A DNA stretch of 64,000 bases. It comes from Xanthostigma xanthostigma (lineage: Eukaryota; Arthropoda; Insecta; Raphidioptera; Raphidiidae). The translations under genes were made by a program, and so were the position numbers. Of this stretch, positions 44,061 to 55,497 are shown one piece after another (position 1 is the stretch's first letter; every line of letters starts with the position of its first letter). Under the pieces are notes generated by a model. It did not search any database. It was given only the letters and a program-made list of their open reading frames with translations, and was not told the origin of the DNA. The DNA is taken from contig OY754464.1 of NCBI GenBank assembly GCA_963575645.1, positions 9,610,001 through 9,674,000 on the forward strand. The letters are read 5' to 3'.

Positions 44061-44151
44061 GCAATCGTTGACCGAGCGGTCTAAGGCGCTAGTCTTCGCT
44101 GACGTCAACTCTCGGATTCATCGATCGTGGGTTCTAATCCCGTCCACGCTG
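44061..44151 (+). pseudogene. tRNA-Leu-like segment (class II) in the 1.3-kb element
   Basis: TTGACCGAGCGGTCTAAGGC is a near-perfect leucine-type D arm/box A; GTGGGTTCTAATCCCG is the T arm/box B with one change from GGTTCGAATCC. The length of about 91 nt with a long variable region suits class II. The acceptor stem is poor and the anticodon unclear. T runs follow (from 44166). Confidence 0.6.
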
Positions 44152-44204
44152 AAATAAAAAATTTGTTTTTTTCGGCAAATTTTTTACAATAAATCGAACT
44201 AAAA

Positions 44205-44520
44205 AGTGGAAAATTAATATAGTTTTAAAAAAAACTAAAAAACACGCTTTATATCGAACTAAAAAGTAAAAAATATTTTTTTTAAAATAAGCTTAAAACA
44301 ATAATGAATAAAAAATACCAGTATTATTGTGAAAAAAGCGTGGGGCGCTCGATGTACGAAAATGTGGTAGAAAGCGCACAACGATTTTTTCACAATAATA
44401 CTAGTATTTTTTATTCATTATTGTTTTAAGCTTATTTTTAAAAAAATATTTTTACTTTTAAGTTCGTTATAAAGCGTGTTTTTTAGTTATTTTTAAACTA
44501 TATTTATTAGTGTTTAAAGT
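44205..44520. repeat. Foldback inside the 1.3-kb element
   Basis: gcttaaaacaataatgaata + aaaaatac is matched inverted at 44396-44436 (tattcattattgttttaagc), extending outward to the aacacgctttatatcgaact motifs. Confidence 0.7.
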
Positions 44521-44647
44521 TGATGCTGTAAGCGCTGACAAAGAGCGCTTTTGCTTGAGCTCAAACGATCGGCACAACGCTCAAGTTAGTGCAGCAAAAG
44601 CGTCAGCGCCAAATCGTAGTAACTACTAAAACGAACACGGTATAATA

Positions 44648-44951
44648 CGCACCGCGGATCTAAAAGGTTCGGAAGTTAGTCACAAACAGCGTCGCAAAGG
44701 CACATTTTAGAGCCGTTGATACTCCCACCACCTCCCAGATACCTGCACGGAACGTGCGCTCATCGGTGATTGGCCGTGATCGCTCGTTGCCTTTGTCACT
44801 CGTCGCTTTCCTGCTTTAAAGTACAGTCGAGTACGGTATTGTCAAGTTGTTTTAGTTTTGTTGACTTGCGAGTTTGTAGTTTTTCAACAGACTGTACAAG
44901 CGCAAGCCCGCATTCGCACCTAACTACCGAGCCTTTTAGATTCGTTGCGCG
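44648..44951. mobile_element. TIR MITE (CGCACCGCGGATCTAAAAGG ends), copy 2, nested
   Basis: Matches 36609-36925 throughout with scattered changes and a few deletions; lies inside the 1.3-kb TIR element, so it is younger than it. Confidence 0.75.
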
Positions 44952-45188
44952 TATTATATAAGCGTTTATTCGTGTTATGTTTAAGGCATCTTAACCTAAC
45001 TTTTGTGTGAAACTATAAAATCATTTTTTCTTTGATAAATGGCAAATTCATTGCCCACCTTATACTCCATTAATTTAGAAGATCCATTATAGATCCCAAA
45101 GCGAACGGTATTTTAATGAGTAACATTAGCGTTCAAAAGCCAAGACGAATGTCAATAAAGCGTGTAAGTGCCCAAAACGAATGCACCC

Positions 45189-46499
45189 TCTGACTGCAAC
45201 TCCTCCACCGTTAAAACAGCAACAACTAACTCTTGTATATGCGCTTGTTTTTACATATATACAAGCATTGAATAACCCCTAAATAAAATAATCCTATAGG
45301 TATACCTATACTGATTTGATTTAGAAAAAAAGTTGCGACATCATTCGAATAGAGCGATACCACCCTAGGAGGGGGGGGGGCATTGAAAAAAGACGACATT
45401 TTTGAAAAAACCGTTTAGACGTTTCAATATTTTTGTTTACATTTTTCCAAATAATAAATTATTATACTCAATGTGTTTTTTTCAGTGAAACAACATAGAG
45501 CTAGGTACATATATAATTGTTAAAATACTTTAAAAAAATTTGGAACACACGTAATACTGCTCTATTATTTATTTTACATTCTAATTTTTAATTTTTATAA
45601 CTATTTGTCATTTATTATTGTATGGCTTTGCGGCTTTTACCTAAATTTAATAATAATAAATAATACCTAATAATAAAAATGATACGTTTTCATATCTGCA
45701 ATTGGTTTCATACCTATCGTTTACTTGTGTCAGTCAATTCCGTACAGCGCGCGTGCTCCCACAAGCCTATTCCAATTTCGACGGTCACGACGCGTATCAC
45801 TTTGTGATCTTAGTTAAAAAATGTCTGCTATTCATTTTTTTCTAAAATATAATGTTATTAATTAAAAACAACATTTTTGCGCCGATTTTTTAATTAAAAA
45901 AATTATAGGAAAAATCTCGCGGTGGCATTTGAAAAATTGCGGACGGTAGGCGGTGCTGCCGTCACGCACCCAGCGAACAACTGCAATGTGGTACGTATTT
46001 TAATATTATATTTATATGGTTCATACGTAGAGCAGTACGGATATGTGAGATTAAATATGATTTAACTAATTGTTAACATCATAATCCTCTATTGAACAAT
46101 CAGTCAAATCAAATAATCACCTATGTCGTTGTTTGATTAACGTGTTGCGTGTCTTGTTAATGTACTGGCCGATTATAAAATATAATGGAATTAACAATGT
46201 CTGATGCCTGTAAAACATGAAAATACCCTATATATATATATACGTGCATATATATTTCGAACACATGTTGGTATAAAACGTATGTACTGTGGTATGTTCC
46301 TATTATACTCGACCATAGTACTACATAACAAATGTACAGTGCGAGATCATGTAAACCGATTGCCGAATGTGGTTTTATTATTATTTGCATTTTTTATTGT
46401 ATTAATTTTGTATATAATCTGTTGTTACATATCGCTTATTCAAAACATCAAATTATGAGGGGCCACTAGAAAATAAAAAAAAAAATATTTACCAGGGAC
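45189..46499. other. No recognised gene; poly-G run at 45369-45378
   Basis: AT-rich with a GC-richer patch (45900-45990). The stretch near 45340-45400 (gagcgataccaccctagg then about ten G) may be a degraded MITE end. Confidence 0.3.
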
Positions 46500-46539
46500 G
46501 GCTCTGCCCGGAGCATAAAATGGTAGAAATCTATATATA

Positions 46540-48400
46540 ATTACCTGCAGCGGTTTCACCCGATTGCGATAGATATAATTCTGCAAAATGTATTTCGTTT
46601 GCGACCCGGCGTTTGAACTAACAACTTTGAGCCACACTGTAAGAAATGAGAAGGCCGATTACATGGATAATCAAGGGTCCATTTATTGCCAGCGATTATT
46701 CTGGTAATCGTATATCGTACAATTCTATGTAATGCTACACATTTTGCTGTAAATTTACATTTAATTATGTAGTCCAGATTACATATAAATATGTAATATT
46801 TTAAACAAAATTATGTAATACATTCCCCAAAATTATGTAATATTACATAAGCCATGCTTACGTTTATGTAATATTTTCCTAAAAAAAAATATGTAAAATA
46901 CTACATATTATTTAATGTAAAATTACATACAAGAGGGAAATATTTAAATGTAAATTTACATTTGAAAAGGAAAAATAAAAAAGACGGAAGTGCTTAAACT
47001 ACTCTTTATTAAAAAACAAATAATACTTCTGGTAGTAATAGTAAATTATATTAACAAAATCAGCTTTTTGTCAGTGTCAAATACAAAAAAAAAAAACCCA
47101 ATTTTTTCGCTATGTATTGTTCTCCGACGAGTCGTCTTTTACAAACCACGGAACGATTAATGCACAACATGCATTACTGGAGTCAGGAGTGGAAAATTCT
47201 CAGTGGCTTCGCCAAGCGTTCTTGGACTGCCAAAGTGTCGTGTCGAATATTCTCGATTACAGCGCCATCTATCATGTCGAATAAAATGTTTCAGCCAAAT
47301 CCTAGGTGCTTTTAGCCGTAAAATCCGATTCTGCAATAAAAAATGGGAGTTCTTATTTAAGATTTCATAGATACCCCCTGCCCCACCTACAAGGCATGGG
47401 GAGAGAAGTTTTACCACTATTGTATTTCCTCCACAGAATATAATTAAATTTTGGTTATGGATATTTTTTAGTGGAATTTAATAGCTACATTTTTTTATGT
47501 GTCAAACCATGTAAAAACTTCGACTACATGAATTACACTGAAATTACATTTTACTAATTTCTTCCTCAGCTTTTTAAGACATTAATACTTTATAACAAAG
47601 TACATATAATTTAAGAACATGCAAGCAATATAATCAATTAAAATAAACTTACCTGATGAATATTTATAAATAAATTCAGAGATGACACTTTACCACTAGT
47701 CATAAACTGCAAGTCATGTCTCAATACTGTAACAATATGGCGAAGAATGCGTTCCAGATGCGTTCGACACTCTACAAATGCAAAAAGGAATAAGGGCGCT
47801 ATGTAAATAGGTACCAAAATTCCCAACACAATCATGTAGTTCTACATTTTAATATGTAATTCTTCATTTTATTATGTAATTATACATATTATGCTGTAAT
47901 TTTTACATATTTCAAGGAATATGCACACTATTACATATTTTGTTAGGTAATTTTTACACTAATTTAATGGAAATTTACATAAAAATAAATTAAAACTACA
48001 TAAATGTACGTAATTTTAAATTATTTTATGTAAAAAACCAATAAATTGTTTAATTTTACAGTGAAAGTCCAAGTTTTTATAAAGTTTTACTTGTAAAAAT
48101 AAATATTAATGTACAATCGCCTAGAAATTTGAGTGATTTTTACATTAACTTTCAAAGTGTATTTACATCCATTTTTTACAGTGCAATTCTACCAGACTTG
48201 CTTCTGAACTAATAGCTTTAAACGAATTCTATCAGATGTCGCTAGTTGGCACTAAAACAGTTTTTTTGGTTTGCGTCTGAACTAATAGCTTTGAGTAAAT
48301 TCTATGAGATGTCGCTACATGCTACTAAAACAGTTTTTTTTACAAAACCGCGTAATTTTGTACAAAATATAAAAGTTTTTAGTTAGACCAGTAATTTATT
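46540..48400 (-). mobile_element. Helitron-like sequence, interrupted by a 1.55-kb TIR element
   Basis: The left part 46540-46634 (gcggtttcacccgattgcga, gtttgcgacccggcgtttga) and the right part 48184-48400 (attctaccagacttgcttct, ctgaactaatagctttgagt) join into the sequence found whole at 40760-41000. Confidence 0.6.
46635..48183. mobile_element. TIR element (CACTGTAAGAAATG / CATTTTTTACAGTG) with dense TGTAA/TTACA arrays
   Basis: The ends CACTGTAAGAAATG and CATTTTTTACAGTG (complementary apart from one base) interrupt the Helitron-like sequence, so the boundaries are firm. The left 350 bp and the right 350 bp are crowded with atgtaat / attacat motifs in both orientations. The middle (47100-47420) is less AT-rich and has ORFs on both strands without recognisable domains. 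The superfamily is unknown. Confidence 0.65.
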
Positions 48401-49559
48401 GAAAGTATAGCACACGTATTTTAGACATATTTTTTTGTTCAGTTTCCACTTCGAAATAACGTTTTTTTTTCTACCCATTTTGATTAAAATTTAACTTGAA
48501 AAGCGATCTTTTTTTATGTAGAACTATCATTTTTTTTATTATATCTACAAAATAATTGTATACTTCAGTCTTAGGGGAATTATCATTTGTTTTTGTGTGA
48601 GTTACAATCTAATTTTCTAGAAGATGACAGGGAGATTGAGTACGACATTAGACTGCTCCTGATGTATGGAAACTGTAATTAGATGATCACAATCTAAGAT
48701 CGCATTGTCAAATCAATTTTTTTGTCAATCCTTTCTGCAGCCCAGCATAAATGAGTTGGTATTTGTGTGCTAAAGGGATTCTTCCAAATTATATCAATTT
48801 ACATATCCGTGATAAAAACCTTCTATTTAAAGGCTTTCATTCCCGCGCAGCGCCGGGTAAATACGAATACCATATAAATAATATAGTACATGTATGTTAT
48901 CTTTGATGTTCAAGCATACATAATATACACAAAGTATTACATAAAACACATGAATATTCAAATCCGTCAAATTTAAAACAAAATCAATCGCGGCTTCAAG
49001 CTTTACCAAATCTGTGATCATCGACTGCGGCTAAAAACGTCCATTGATTTGATAATTTTATCTACAGACAAGTAAGCATTTACTTTGTAATTGTAAACGT
49101 TGATTTTTTCCACATTGTTCGCGTCAATAGCGTAATGATATTTACGTCCCGATCGTGGTCAGATAAAAAGTCCGGTATAGGTACTTCAATTTGGGCATTA
49201 ATTGATAATCAAATTTGGTCTCACCTTTTCAAGTTTCTCTAGTCTTGTAATAGAATATTAAGGAAGAAAGCGTTTAAATAACGTGCATAAAACTACGTGT
49301 TGCAAAGCCCCTAAAAAGTAAAAAAAAACCCTTTGCACTCCGGGAGTGCCGGCAGAAGTGAAAACTTGAATATTAACGTCTTACGAATTTTTGATCAAAA
49401 TGGTTTATATCATAGATTGCATTTTTATGTACGATATTTCAACGCTAGATGTCTAACGTTGTATAAAAATTTTCGATTTGACGATCTGACGCGAGTTTAA
49501 CATTTTTTACCCGCATTACAAAAAAAGTCTAAAACGCCGCAAAAAGAAGTTTTCACTAC
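48401..49559. other. No recognised gene
   Basis: AT-rich; 49315-49370 includes ccgggagtgccggc, a short hairpin that may be the far end of the inverted hairpin-type element copy that follows. Confidence 0.3.
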
Positions 49560-50158
49560 AAAAATAAAAATAAACAGTTATGTCAGCGGGAATCGAACAT
49601 GGTGCCTTGCCATTACTGGACTTACGCTTTAACCACTCGGCCATACCGATGTTGCAGCGCGTCGTTGTTATTGTGGTATAGAAGTGTAGCAGTTATTCTA
49701 CGTAATTATACTACATTTACAGAAATATTTATTTTGTTTTGTTTTTAACTATTAGCTGTCAAAAATAATAAAATAAAACTGTATATAAAAATTAAACTAC
49801 TGAACACATTTTAGTGAATTTAAATAGGGTTCTGGCCTGGTAGTAAACAAAGTGAATAAAATATAACTCAAGGGGATCCGACCAAAATTGCGATCTGTAG
49901 AGTCGTGACGTACATACGTACAGACCAACCGACAACTGCTGTTCGTGATTTTCAATTACAGTTTTAGTAGTAATTATGAACTCGGACCGATCTAAAAATG
50001 GTTCTGTTTTATAGAAAAGAATCTCCGCTATTCAAAAAGCTACAATTTGAATGGATTTCGTGCGAAATTAACCTAGATATAACTTCTTTTATGAATGAAA
50101 GTCAGCTCTGACGCATAAAGCGATAATAAAGCATATACCGCAGTTCAACGGTATGTGC
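49560..50158 (-). mobile_element. Hairpin-ended element carrying a Leu/Ser-like tRNA segment, copy 2
   Basis: Minus-strand copy of 7020-7967 and 50323-51082; the hairpin end is at 50131-50158 (gcatataccgcagttcaacg + gtatgtgc). The far end beyond the tRNA-like segment is unclear (perhaps near 49320). It lies in opposite orientation to copy 3, 165 bp away. Confidence 0.62.
49581..49655 (-). pseudogene. tRNA-Leu/Ser-like segment in hairpin element copy 2
   Basis: Minus-strand ATGGCCGAGTGGTTAAAGCG (box A) and tgttcgattcccgctgacat (T arm, 3' acceptor). The GGCCGAGTGGTTAA core is that of Leu/Ser tRNAs, but at about 75 nt there is no room for a class II variable arm. The anticodon stem does not form convincingly. 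Confidence 0.6.
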
Positions 50159-50322
50159 AATATAAGATAACTTAAAAAATATAGCAAGTTCCCTGTAAAC
50201 CGATAAACAAACAAGTAAATAATTTATCAGGTAAGTTAATTAGATTATTTTATTTATATTTTCATAGATTCAGAGTAAAATATTGCGTGTATACTATTGT
50301 TTTTTACCTATTGCACATACCG

Positions 50323-51082
50323 CTAAATTAGCGGTATGTGCTTTATTATCGCTTTGAGCATCAGAGCTGACTTTCGTTCATATAAGAAGTTATATCTAAG
50401 TTAATTTCACACGAAATCCATTCAAATTGAAGCTTTTTGAAAAGAGGAGATTCTGATCTATAAAACAGAACCATTTTTAAATCAATTCGAGTTCATAAAT
50501 ACTATTAAAATTGTAATTGAAAGTTACAAACAGCAGTTGTCGGTTGGTCTGTACGTATGTACGTATGTACGTATGTACGTACGTCACGACTCTACAGATC
50601 GCAATTTTGGTCGGATTGCCTTGGGTTATATTTTATTCACTTTGTTTACTATCAGACCAGAACCCTATTTAAATTCACATAAATGTGTTCAGTAGTTTAA
50701 TTTTTATAAACAGTTTTATTTTATTATTTTTGACAGCTAATAGTTAAAATAAAAAACCTTAAAAAACAAAAAAATATCTATTACTGTTATTGTAATGTAG
50801 TGTATTACGTAGAATAACTGCTCCACTTCTATACCATAATAACAACGCAAGCTGGGATATCAGAATGGCCGAGTGGTTAAACGCGTAGTCCAGTAATAGC
50901 AAGGTGCCGAGTTCGATTCCCGCTGACACCAAGTAATATTTTTTTTTTCTATTCCATTTTATTTTTATTTTTTTTTCTATTTTTTTAATTGTTTTTTTTT
51001 TTAAATCTATTTTCTCAATTTTTTTTCATTATAATATGTACAGTGGAAAACTTGCGGGATGTGCACTTTTGGTTTTGCCAAC
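50323..51082 (+). mobile_element. Hairpin-ended element carrying a Leu/Ser-like tRNA segment, copy 3
   Basis: Same hairpin start as 7020 (gcacataccgct aaatt agcggtatgtgc) and the same end (ttggttttgccaac). The core is very similar to copy 1, with an additional gtacgtat unit. The tRNA-like segment is of the kind in copy 2, not that in copy 1. Confidence 0.68.
50857..50930 (+). pseudogene. tRNA-Leu/Ser-like segment in hairpin element copy 3
   Basis: ATGGCCGAGTGGTTAAACGC and gagttcgattcccgctgaca, followed by a T run of ten (50940). Shares cgtagtccagtaatagcaag with copy 2, so both descend from one captured or evolved tRNA-like sequence. Confidence 0.6.
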
Positions 51083-51148
51083 TATTTGAAATTATAGTCA
51101 ATGACAGAAATTAGGATCACAACTATAACAATGAATTAAGGTTATCTT

Positions 51149-52350
51149 TTTTTGACACGAATTCTCTAATACTTTATTTTGTATTTCATTTTTAATCGAC
51201 TTGTAAAAATGTAAATTTAATTATACAAGTGAAATTTTAAAATTTAAAAAAATCTGTAATCAAAAAATTGTTGATGTCAGATGACATTTAATGATCACTT
51301 ATATAATTAGTGAATTTTTTTATTCACTAATTCATATTGTGAGTATTTATTAATTCTGCGTGGTATGATTCTAGCATTGACAAATCGTCGTTGGTTCTAT
51401 AATAGCTCTTGGCAAATTTTACGTTTTTTCAATGAAAAGATTCAGGAAACGGAGCTCTATACACTAGTAATACCTCCAAATTAATTTTACAGTAACCAAC
51501 AAGAGGAAGTTGTGAAAAGTTGTATCAAATAATTCCTCCCATGTGCCAATAAATCCGAAATTAACGTTAAATATTTTTTAACCGACTTCAAAAAAGGAAG
51601 AGGTTCTATGTTCGACTGTATATTTTTTTTTTTTTTTTGTTTTTTTTTATGTATGTTCACCGATTTCTCCGTCAATTATGGACCGATTTTCAATTTTTTT
51701 TTTATTCGAAAGAGTGCACTTCTGAGATGGTCCCATCGGAACCAAGTCAGGATCTGATGGTGGAATCCGGAGAAATCGAGGGAAACTCTCAAATTTCAAA
51801 GGCACGCATACTTGGCCTATACCCATTGCAATACTTTATCTAACACTAAAAAGAGAAAAATAAAATATTTTTAACAAAAAAATTGAACCGACTTCAAAAT
51901 ATGCACTAAAAAGTAAAAAAATAATAAGTACTTATTGTTATTTTCGGAATTCGAAAGTAGCAACTTAAATCTTACATGTCTCTAGTTCTCGGAATAGATT
52001 TCATTTTGGCTGACACCAACTCCCAAAATAACAATAATTATTATTATTTACTTTTTAGTGCACATTTTGAATTCGGTTCAATTTTTTTGTTAAAAGTATT
52101 TTACTAAGACAATACTTCGTCTTAATTAAACATGTATAGTGAAGATAAGCATGAATTAGTAATATACCTCTGAAATTGCTAGTTCTTACCATCCATTGCT
52201 GAAATAACCACTTTTTGACCTTTCCTGCAAATTTTACTTTTTGCACATACCTAAGAGGTATTACAGAACCAACGACGAAATAGTGAATATGCACTTGTAA
52301 TTAGTGGAAAATAACTTATTCATATTATGTTTAGACAGTATTTCTGTGTT
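51149..52350. mobile_element. AT-rich attagtgaatt element, copy 2, interrupted
   Basis: Matches 32222-32580; split at cattgacaaat | agtgaatatg by the 892-bp element 51386-52277, with AAAT on both sides (51382-51385, 52278-52281). Confidence 0.7.
51386..52277. mobile_element. TIR element (CGTCGTTGGTTCT ends), with a foldback inside
   Basis: TIRs CGTCGTTGGTTCTATAATA / TATTACAGAACCAACGACG, one mismatch in 19; a 4-bp duplication, AAAT. It contains the dispersed accgacttcaaaaaaggaag block (51580) and a foldback, 51866-52107, with inverted aacaaaaaaattgaaccga arms. No transposase. Superfamily not assigned. Confidence 0.72.
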
Positions 52351-52660
52351 ATTTTCATTTGATATGAAATCAATAGTGCAGTACATACCCACCTATACCC
52401 ACACCGATAATATTAAACCGATGGTTGTATTGGCGCGCTCTTACTCGAAGCGAAGGAAACTGATTTGATTTGAAAGACTCGTCTCGCGAGTGCGGAGTTC
52501 ATCTCAGAAAGTGAAGATGGATGGATACGCTTGGATGTGGATACGGATGGATATACCAACATGCTCGATGTGTGTTTGCTCACTAACCCTCCTTTTGCCT
52601 CCTTTCTTCCTTTCTGTCAGTTTGCCAACGTACATACCTAACTACTTACAATCATACATA
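52351..52660. other. No recognised gene
   Basis: Contains gaagatggatggatacgctt-type simple repeats (gatg)n at 52515-52550. Confidence 0.3.
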
Positions 52661-53689
52661 TGTTGTGGACCAAGTGATAAATAGGGCATTATTCATAATG
52701 CCCGGGCAGTTTGAAAAATGCCCAATATGAGAGGGTAGTGTGATAAAAACTATTCAAATAATTAAATTGACAGGGCATTATGAATAATGTCCTTCACCTA
52801 TTGGGCAGAATAATAAAATAGTATATTGTGCAACTAGTGCGACAATGCCGCACGAGTTGCACATACTATTTTTTATTACGAATTAAATTAAAATTAAAAT
52901 TTTATTACGAATTAAAAAAAGAAATTAGAAGTAATAAAAATTAAAATTAAATCATTAAAAAGTTGAAAATTCAGTTAAAATTGCAGTTAAAATTGTCAAG
53001 AATAAAAGTCCATAATCGAAAATTTTAACCTCAAATCTGCTTCAAATGACAGTTTGTTTCGTTGACATTAACACCGTTATTATTTTGTTTTTTTCTCTGA
53101 ATTTGCGTGCGGCAAACAATAATTTCAGTGCGACAAATAAAGTTTCCGCACGCAAATGAAAATAGCTACTTTTCAACCGTAACAGCGTGCGTAAACATAC
53201 CACTTTTCCCGCATGAGTAATAAAAAGATATTTTTATTAAATTATTTTAATGTTGACATAATACATTATTATTATAAAATAATTATTGTATAGGAAGAAA
53301 CGAATAGTACTTAGTAACAAATTCAAAATATAAAACGAATATTAGTTTTTTTTTAAGATAATCAGTCTTAAATTATAAATATGTTTTTTGGGTTCGGGAA
53401 CCTCATAACGAAAAAATATTGTAAAATACTCTCTGTTGTGAGCAGAGGATGAGTTGCGTGCTAGTGCGTATCACATATATTTGTCCCTGCTCCCCGCTTC
53501 TTGCCAAATGTACTTAAATTATCAAATTGCCCAACAATCACATAGCAATATTCATAATGACCGGGCACTGTGATAGATAAATAATGAAGTTTTATTGATT
53601 ATTTATTACATGGCCCGATTTGACTTGTCATTATTCATATTGCCCAGGAATTATACATAATGCCTTGATTAATCACATAGTCCATAACA
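52661..53689. mobile_element. TIR element (TGTTGTGGACCAAGTGATAA ends) with gggcattatgaataatgccc motifs
   Basis: The ends TGTTGTGGACCAAGTGATAA and the complement of ttaatcacatagtccataaca are inverted. Subterminal gggcattattcataatgccc palindromes occur near both ends. Flanks catacata / cgcatata are only 5 of 8 alike, so a hAT assignment is tentative. It contains 52816-53229. Confidence 0.6.
52816..53229 (+). mobile_element. Terminal-hairpin element (tgtgcaactagtgcg family), copy 1, nested
   Basis: Starts with the hairpin gtgcaactagtgcgacaa ... tgccgcacgagttgcaca and ends at cttttcccgcatgagtaata. It is repeated inverted at 58632-59045. The core gcgtgcggcaaacaataatt is shared. No coding. Confidence 0.65.
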
Positions 53690-53699
53690 CGCATATACT

Positions 53700-54117
53700 A
53701 TTTGAATAGGTACAGTCTAGTCCATATAATATATTATGCGAAAACAGTGGCTAACAGTGACTAATAGCTTTGAGCAAATTCCACCAAAGCGTCTGAACTA
53801 ATAGCTTTGAGCGAATTCTATCAGATGTCGCTACTTGGTACTAAAACGGGGTTTCTTGTTTGCTTCTGAACTATAAATAGCTTTGAGTTAATTCTATCAG
53901 ACATGGCGCGTTACATGTTACCTAATAAATCTGTTTTTTTTTAGAAAACACCGTAATTTTGTACAAAATGTTTAACAAAAACTATCGTATAGCGTAAGTT
54001 GCACCAAGCAAGATACATTTACAAAATTTCATTAAAATCGGTTTCGGAGATTAGCGCGGACGAAAATCGTGACATATGATAGGTATAGATAGGTACCTAT
54101 ATATTTATAAGGATAGT
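53700..54117 (-). mobile_element. Helitron-like fragment (ctgaactaatagctttgag family)
   Basis: Three diverged gaactaatagctttgag(c/t) blocks and tctatcaga(t/c)(g/a)tcgct as at 40790-41000 and 48190-48320, then aaaatcggtttcggagatta. No end of its own resolved. Confidence 0.45.
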
Positions 54118-55497
54118 CTCTCTTTCTCTCACTGTACGTATTTGGCATAGTACAGATAGTTATTATGACGTATATATAGGCATCCGCTAAGCACGGATTT
54201 CTGAAAATTCAACCCCTAAAAGGCTGTAACGCGGGTTCAAAATTTGCATGGAAAATCAACGCACATAGCTCAAACTACTGGACGGATTGGGTTGAAATTT
54301 GGCACACAGATAGTTATTATGACGTAGGCATTCGCTAACAACAGATTCTTGAAAATTCAACCCAAAAAGGGTGTAACGGCAACGGGGGTTCAAAGTTTGT
54401 ATGGAGAAATCATACAAGATAGATGTATATCAATTCGAAAATGCGCAGGATTACTCCTGTCAACACGTGTTTCATGCTTTTTTTAAAAACAACCCCTTCA
54501 GGGGGTGAAAAGAGATAGATAGTCTAAAAATCAACAAGGGTGTAATTTTCAAGGTTTGTCAGAACGTTGATCACGTGACTGTTATCAATTTTGAAAATTA
54601 TTAGGGGTCTACGTCGAGAAAGGAGTAACTATGCCAAAACCAACCCCCACGTTGTGGAAATACATCAGTGTCTACACAAATTACAACAAAACAATCAAAA
54701 AGTAACGTTTGTTTGGATCCCATCCCACATACAAATAACCGGCAATGAATTAGTAGACAAAAAAGCAAAGGAAGCAGCCAGGTCTAATTTAGAAACACAT
54801 GAAAATGATATCACTTTCAGCGATTTAAAGTGCTACACCAATCGAATTATAAAAAATAAGTGGAAAATAATATGGGAACAAACAGAAGACAACAAATTAA
54901 AGAAAATAAAAAACTGTGTAGAAAGATGGAAATCTCCCGGAAACTTAACCCGAAGAGAGGAAATTGTACTAACAAGGCTAAGAATACGACATACTCGTCT
55001 CACACATTCTTACCTGTTGGATCGCTCTCCTCCTCCGGAATGCGAGATCTGCAACGTTCCTCTGACGGTAGAACACCTTTTGGTGACCTGTCCACTATAC
55101 GATGTCCAACGGATGGATACTGAACTTCCGCAGGATCTGGAAACAATTTTAAATAATGAAGAAAAAAACATAAAGTCAACTATTAACTATCTAAAAAGTA
55201 TAAACAAATACAAAGACATTTAAAAATACCAACTACTTACCTTATTAATTACCATAAACATTAATTGTGATACAATATGTAATATAATATATACTTACCT
55301 TAGAGATATTATATGTAATATAATATGTACTTACCTTAGATATTATGCTATATGTACTTATACATTTGTAAATATTTCGCGATAATGGCCATAGAAGCCG
55401 ATTCGCTCCTTTTAAAATAAAAAAAAAACAAAAATAATAATGGGAATGCATCCGTGTTTCGTCTCAATCGCGTGCGAAGCCGCGGTTAACAGCTAGT
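54118..55497 (+). mobile_element. Helitron-like element with an inserted LINE fragment
   Basis: The head has 'aaactactggacggattggg' and a duplicated tagttattatgacgta(t/g) block (54162, 54310); the tail gcgtgcgaagccgcggttaa + cagctag ends CTAG before T. These are the usual head and tail of insect non-autonomous Helitrons. The LINE 54597-55440 lies between. Confidence 0.55.
54597..55440 (+). pseudogene. 5'-truncated non-LTR retrotransposon, RNase H and C-terminal region
   Basis: The open frame runs to 55223 (210 codons from 54591; the first few codons may be host repeat). The RNase H tail has VTFVWIPSHIQITGNELVDK and KAKEAA. Further on are RREEIVLTRLRIRHTRLTHS and the zinc-binding CEICNVPLTVEHLLVTC (C-x2-C-x8-H-x4-C). 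A C-terminal RNase H followed by this CCHC is typical of I-clade/Nimb-type LINEs. The catalytic RT and endonuclease are missing by 5' truncation. The 3' tail ends in cgcgataatggccatagaag and an A-rich run (55420). The absence of stops in the remaining frame suggests moderate youth. Confidence 0.78.

Larger units (their letters stand above)
43889..45188. mobile_element. 1.3-kb TIR element (GGGTGCATTCGTTTTGGGC ends) carrying a tRNA-Leu-like segment
   Basis: TIRs of about 32 bp: GGGTGCATTCGTTTTGGGCG + cttacacgcttt (43889) and the complement ending at 45187. TCT flanks both ends, a possible 3-bp duplication. Inside, from the left, are a tRNA-Leu-like segment (44061-44151), a foldback (about 44205-44520) and a nested MITE (44648-44951). 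No transposase. GGG...CCC with a 3-bp duplication recalls PIF/Harbinger. Confidence 0.68.
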
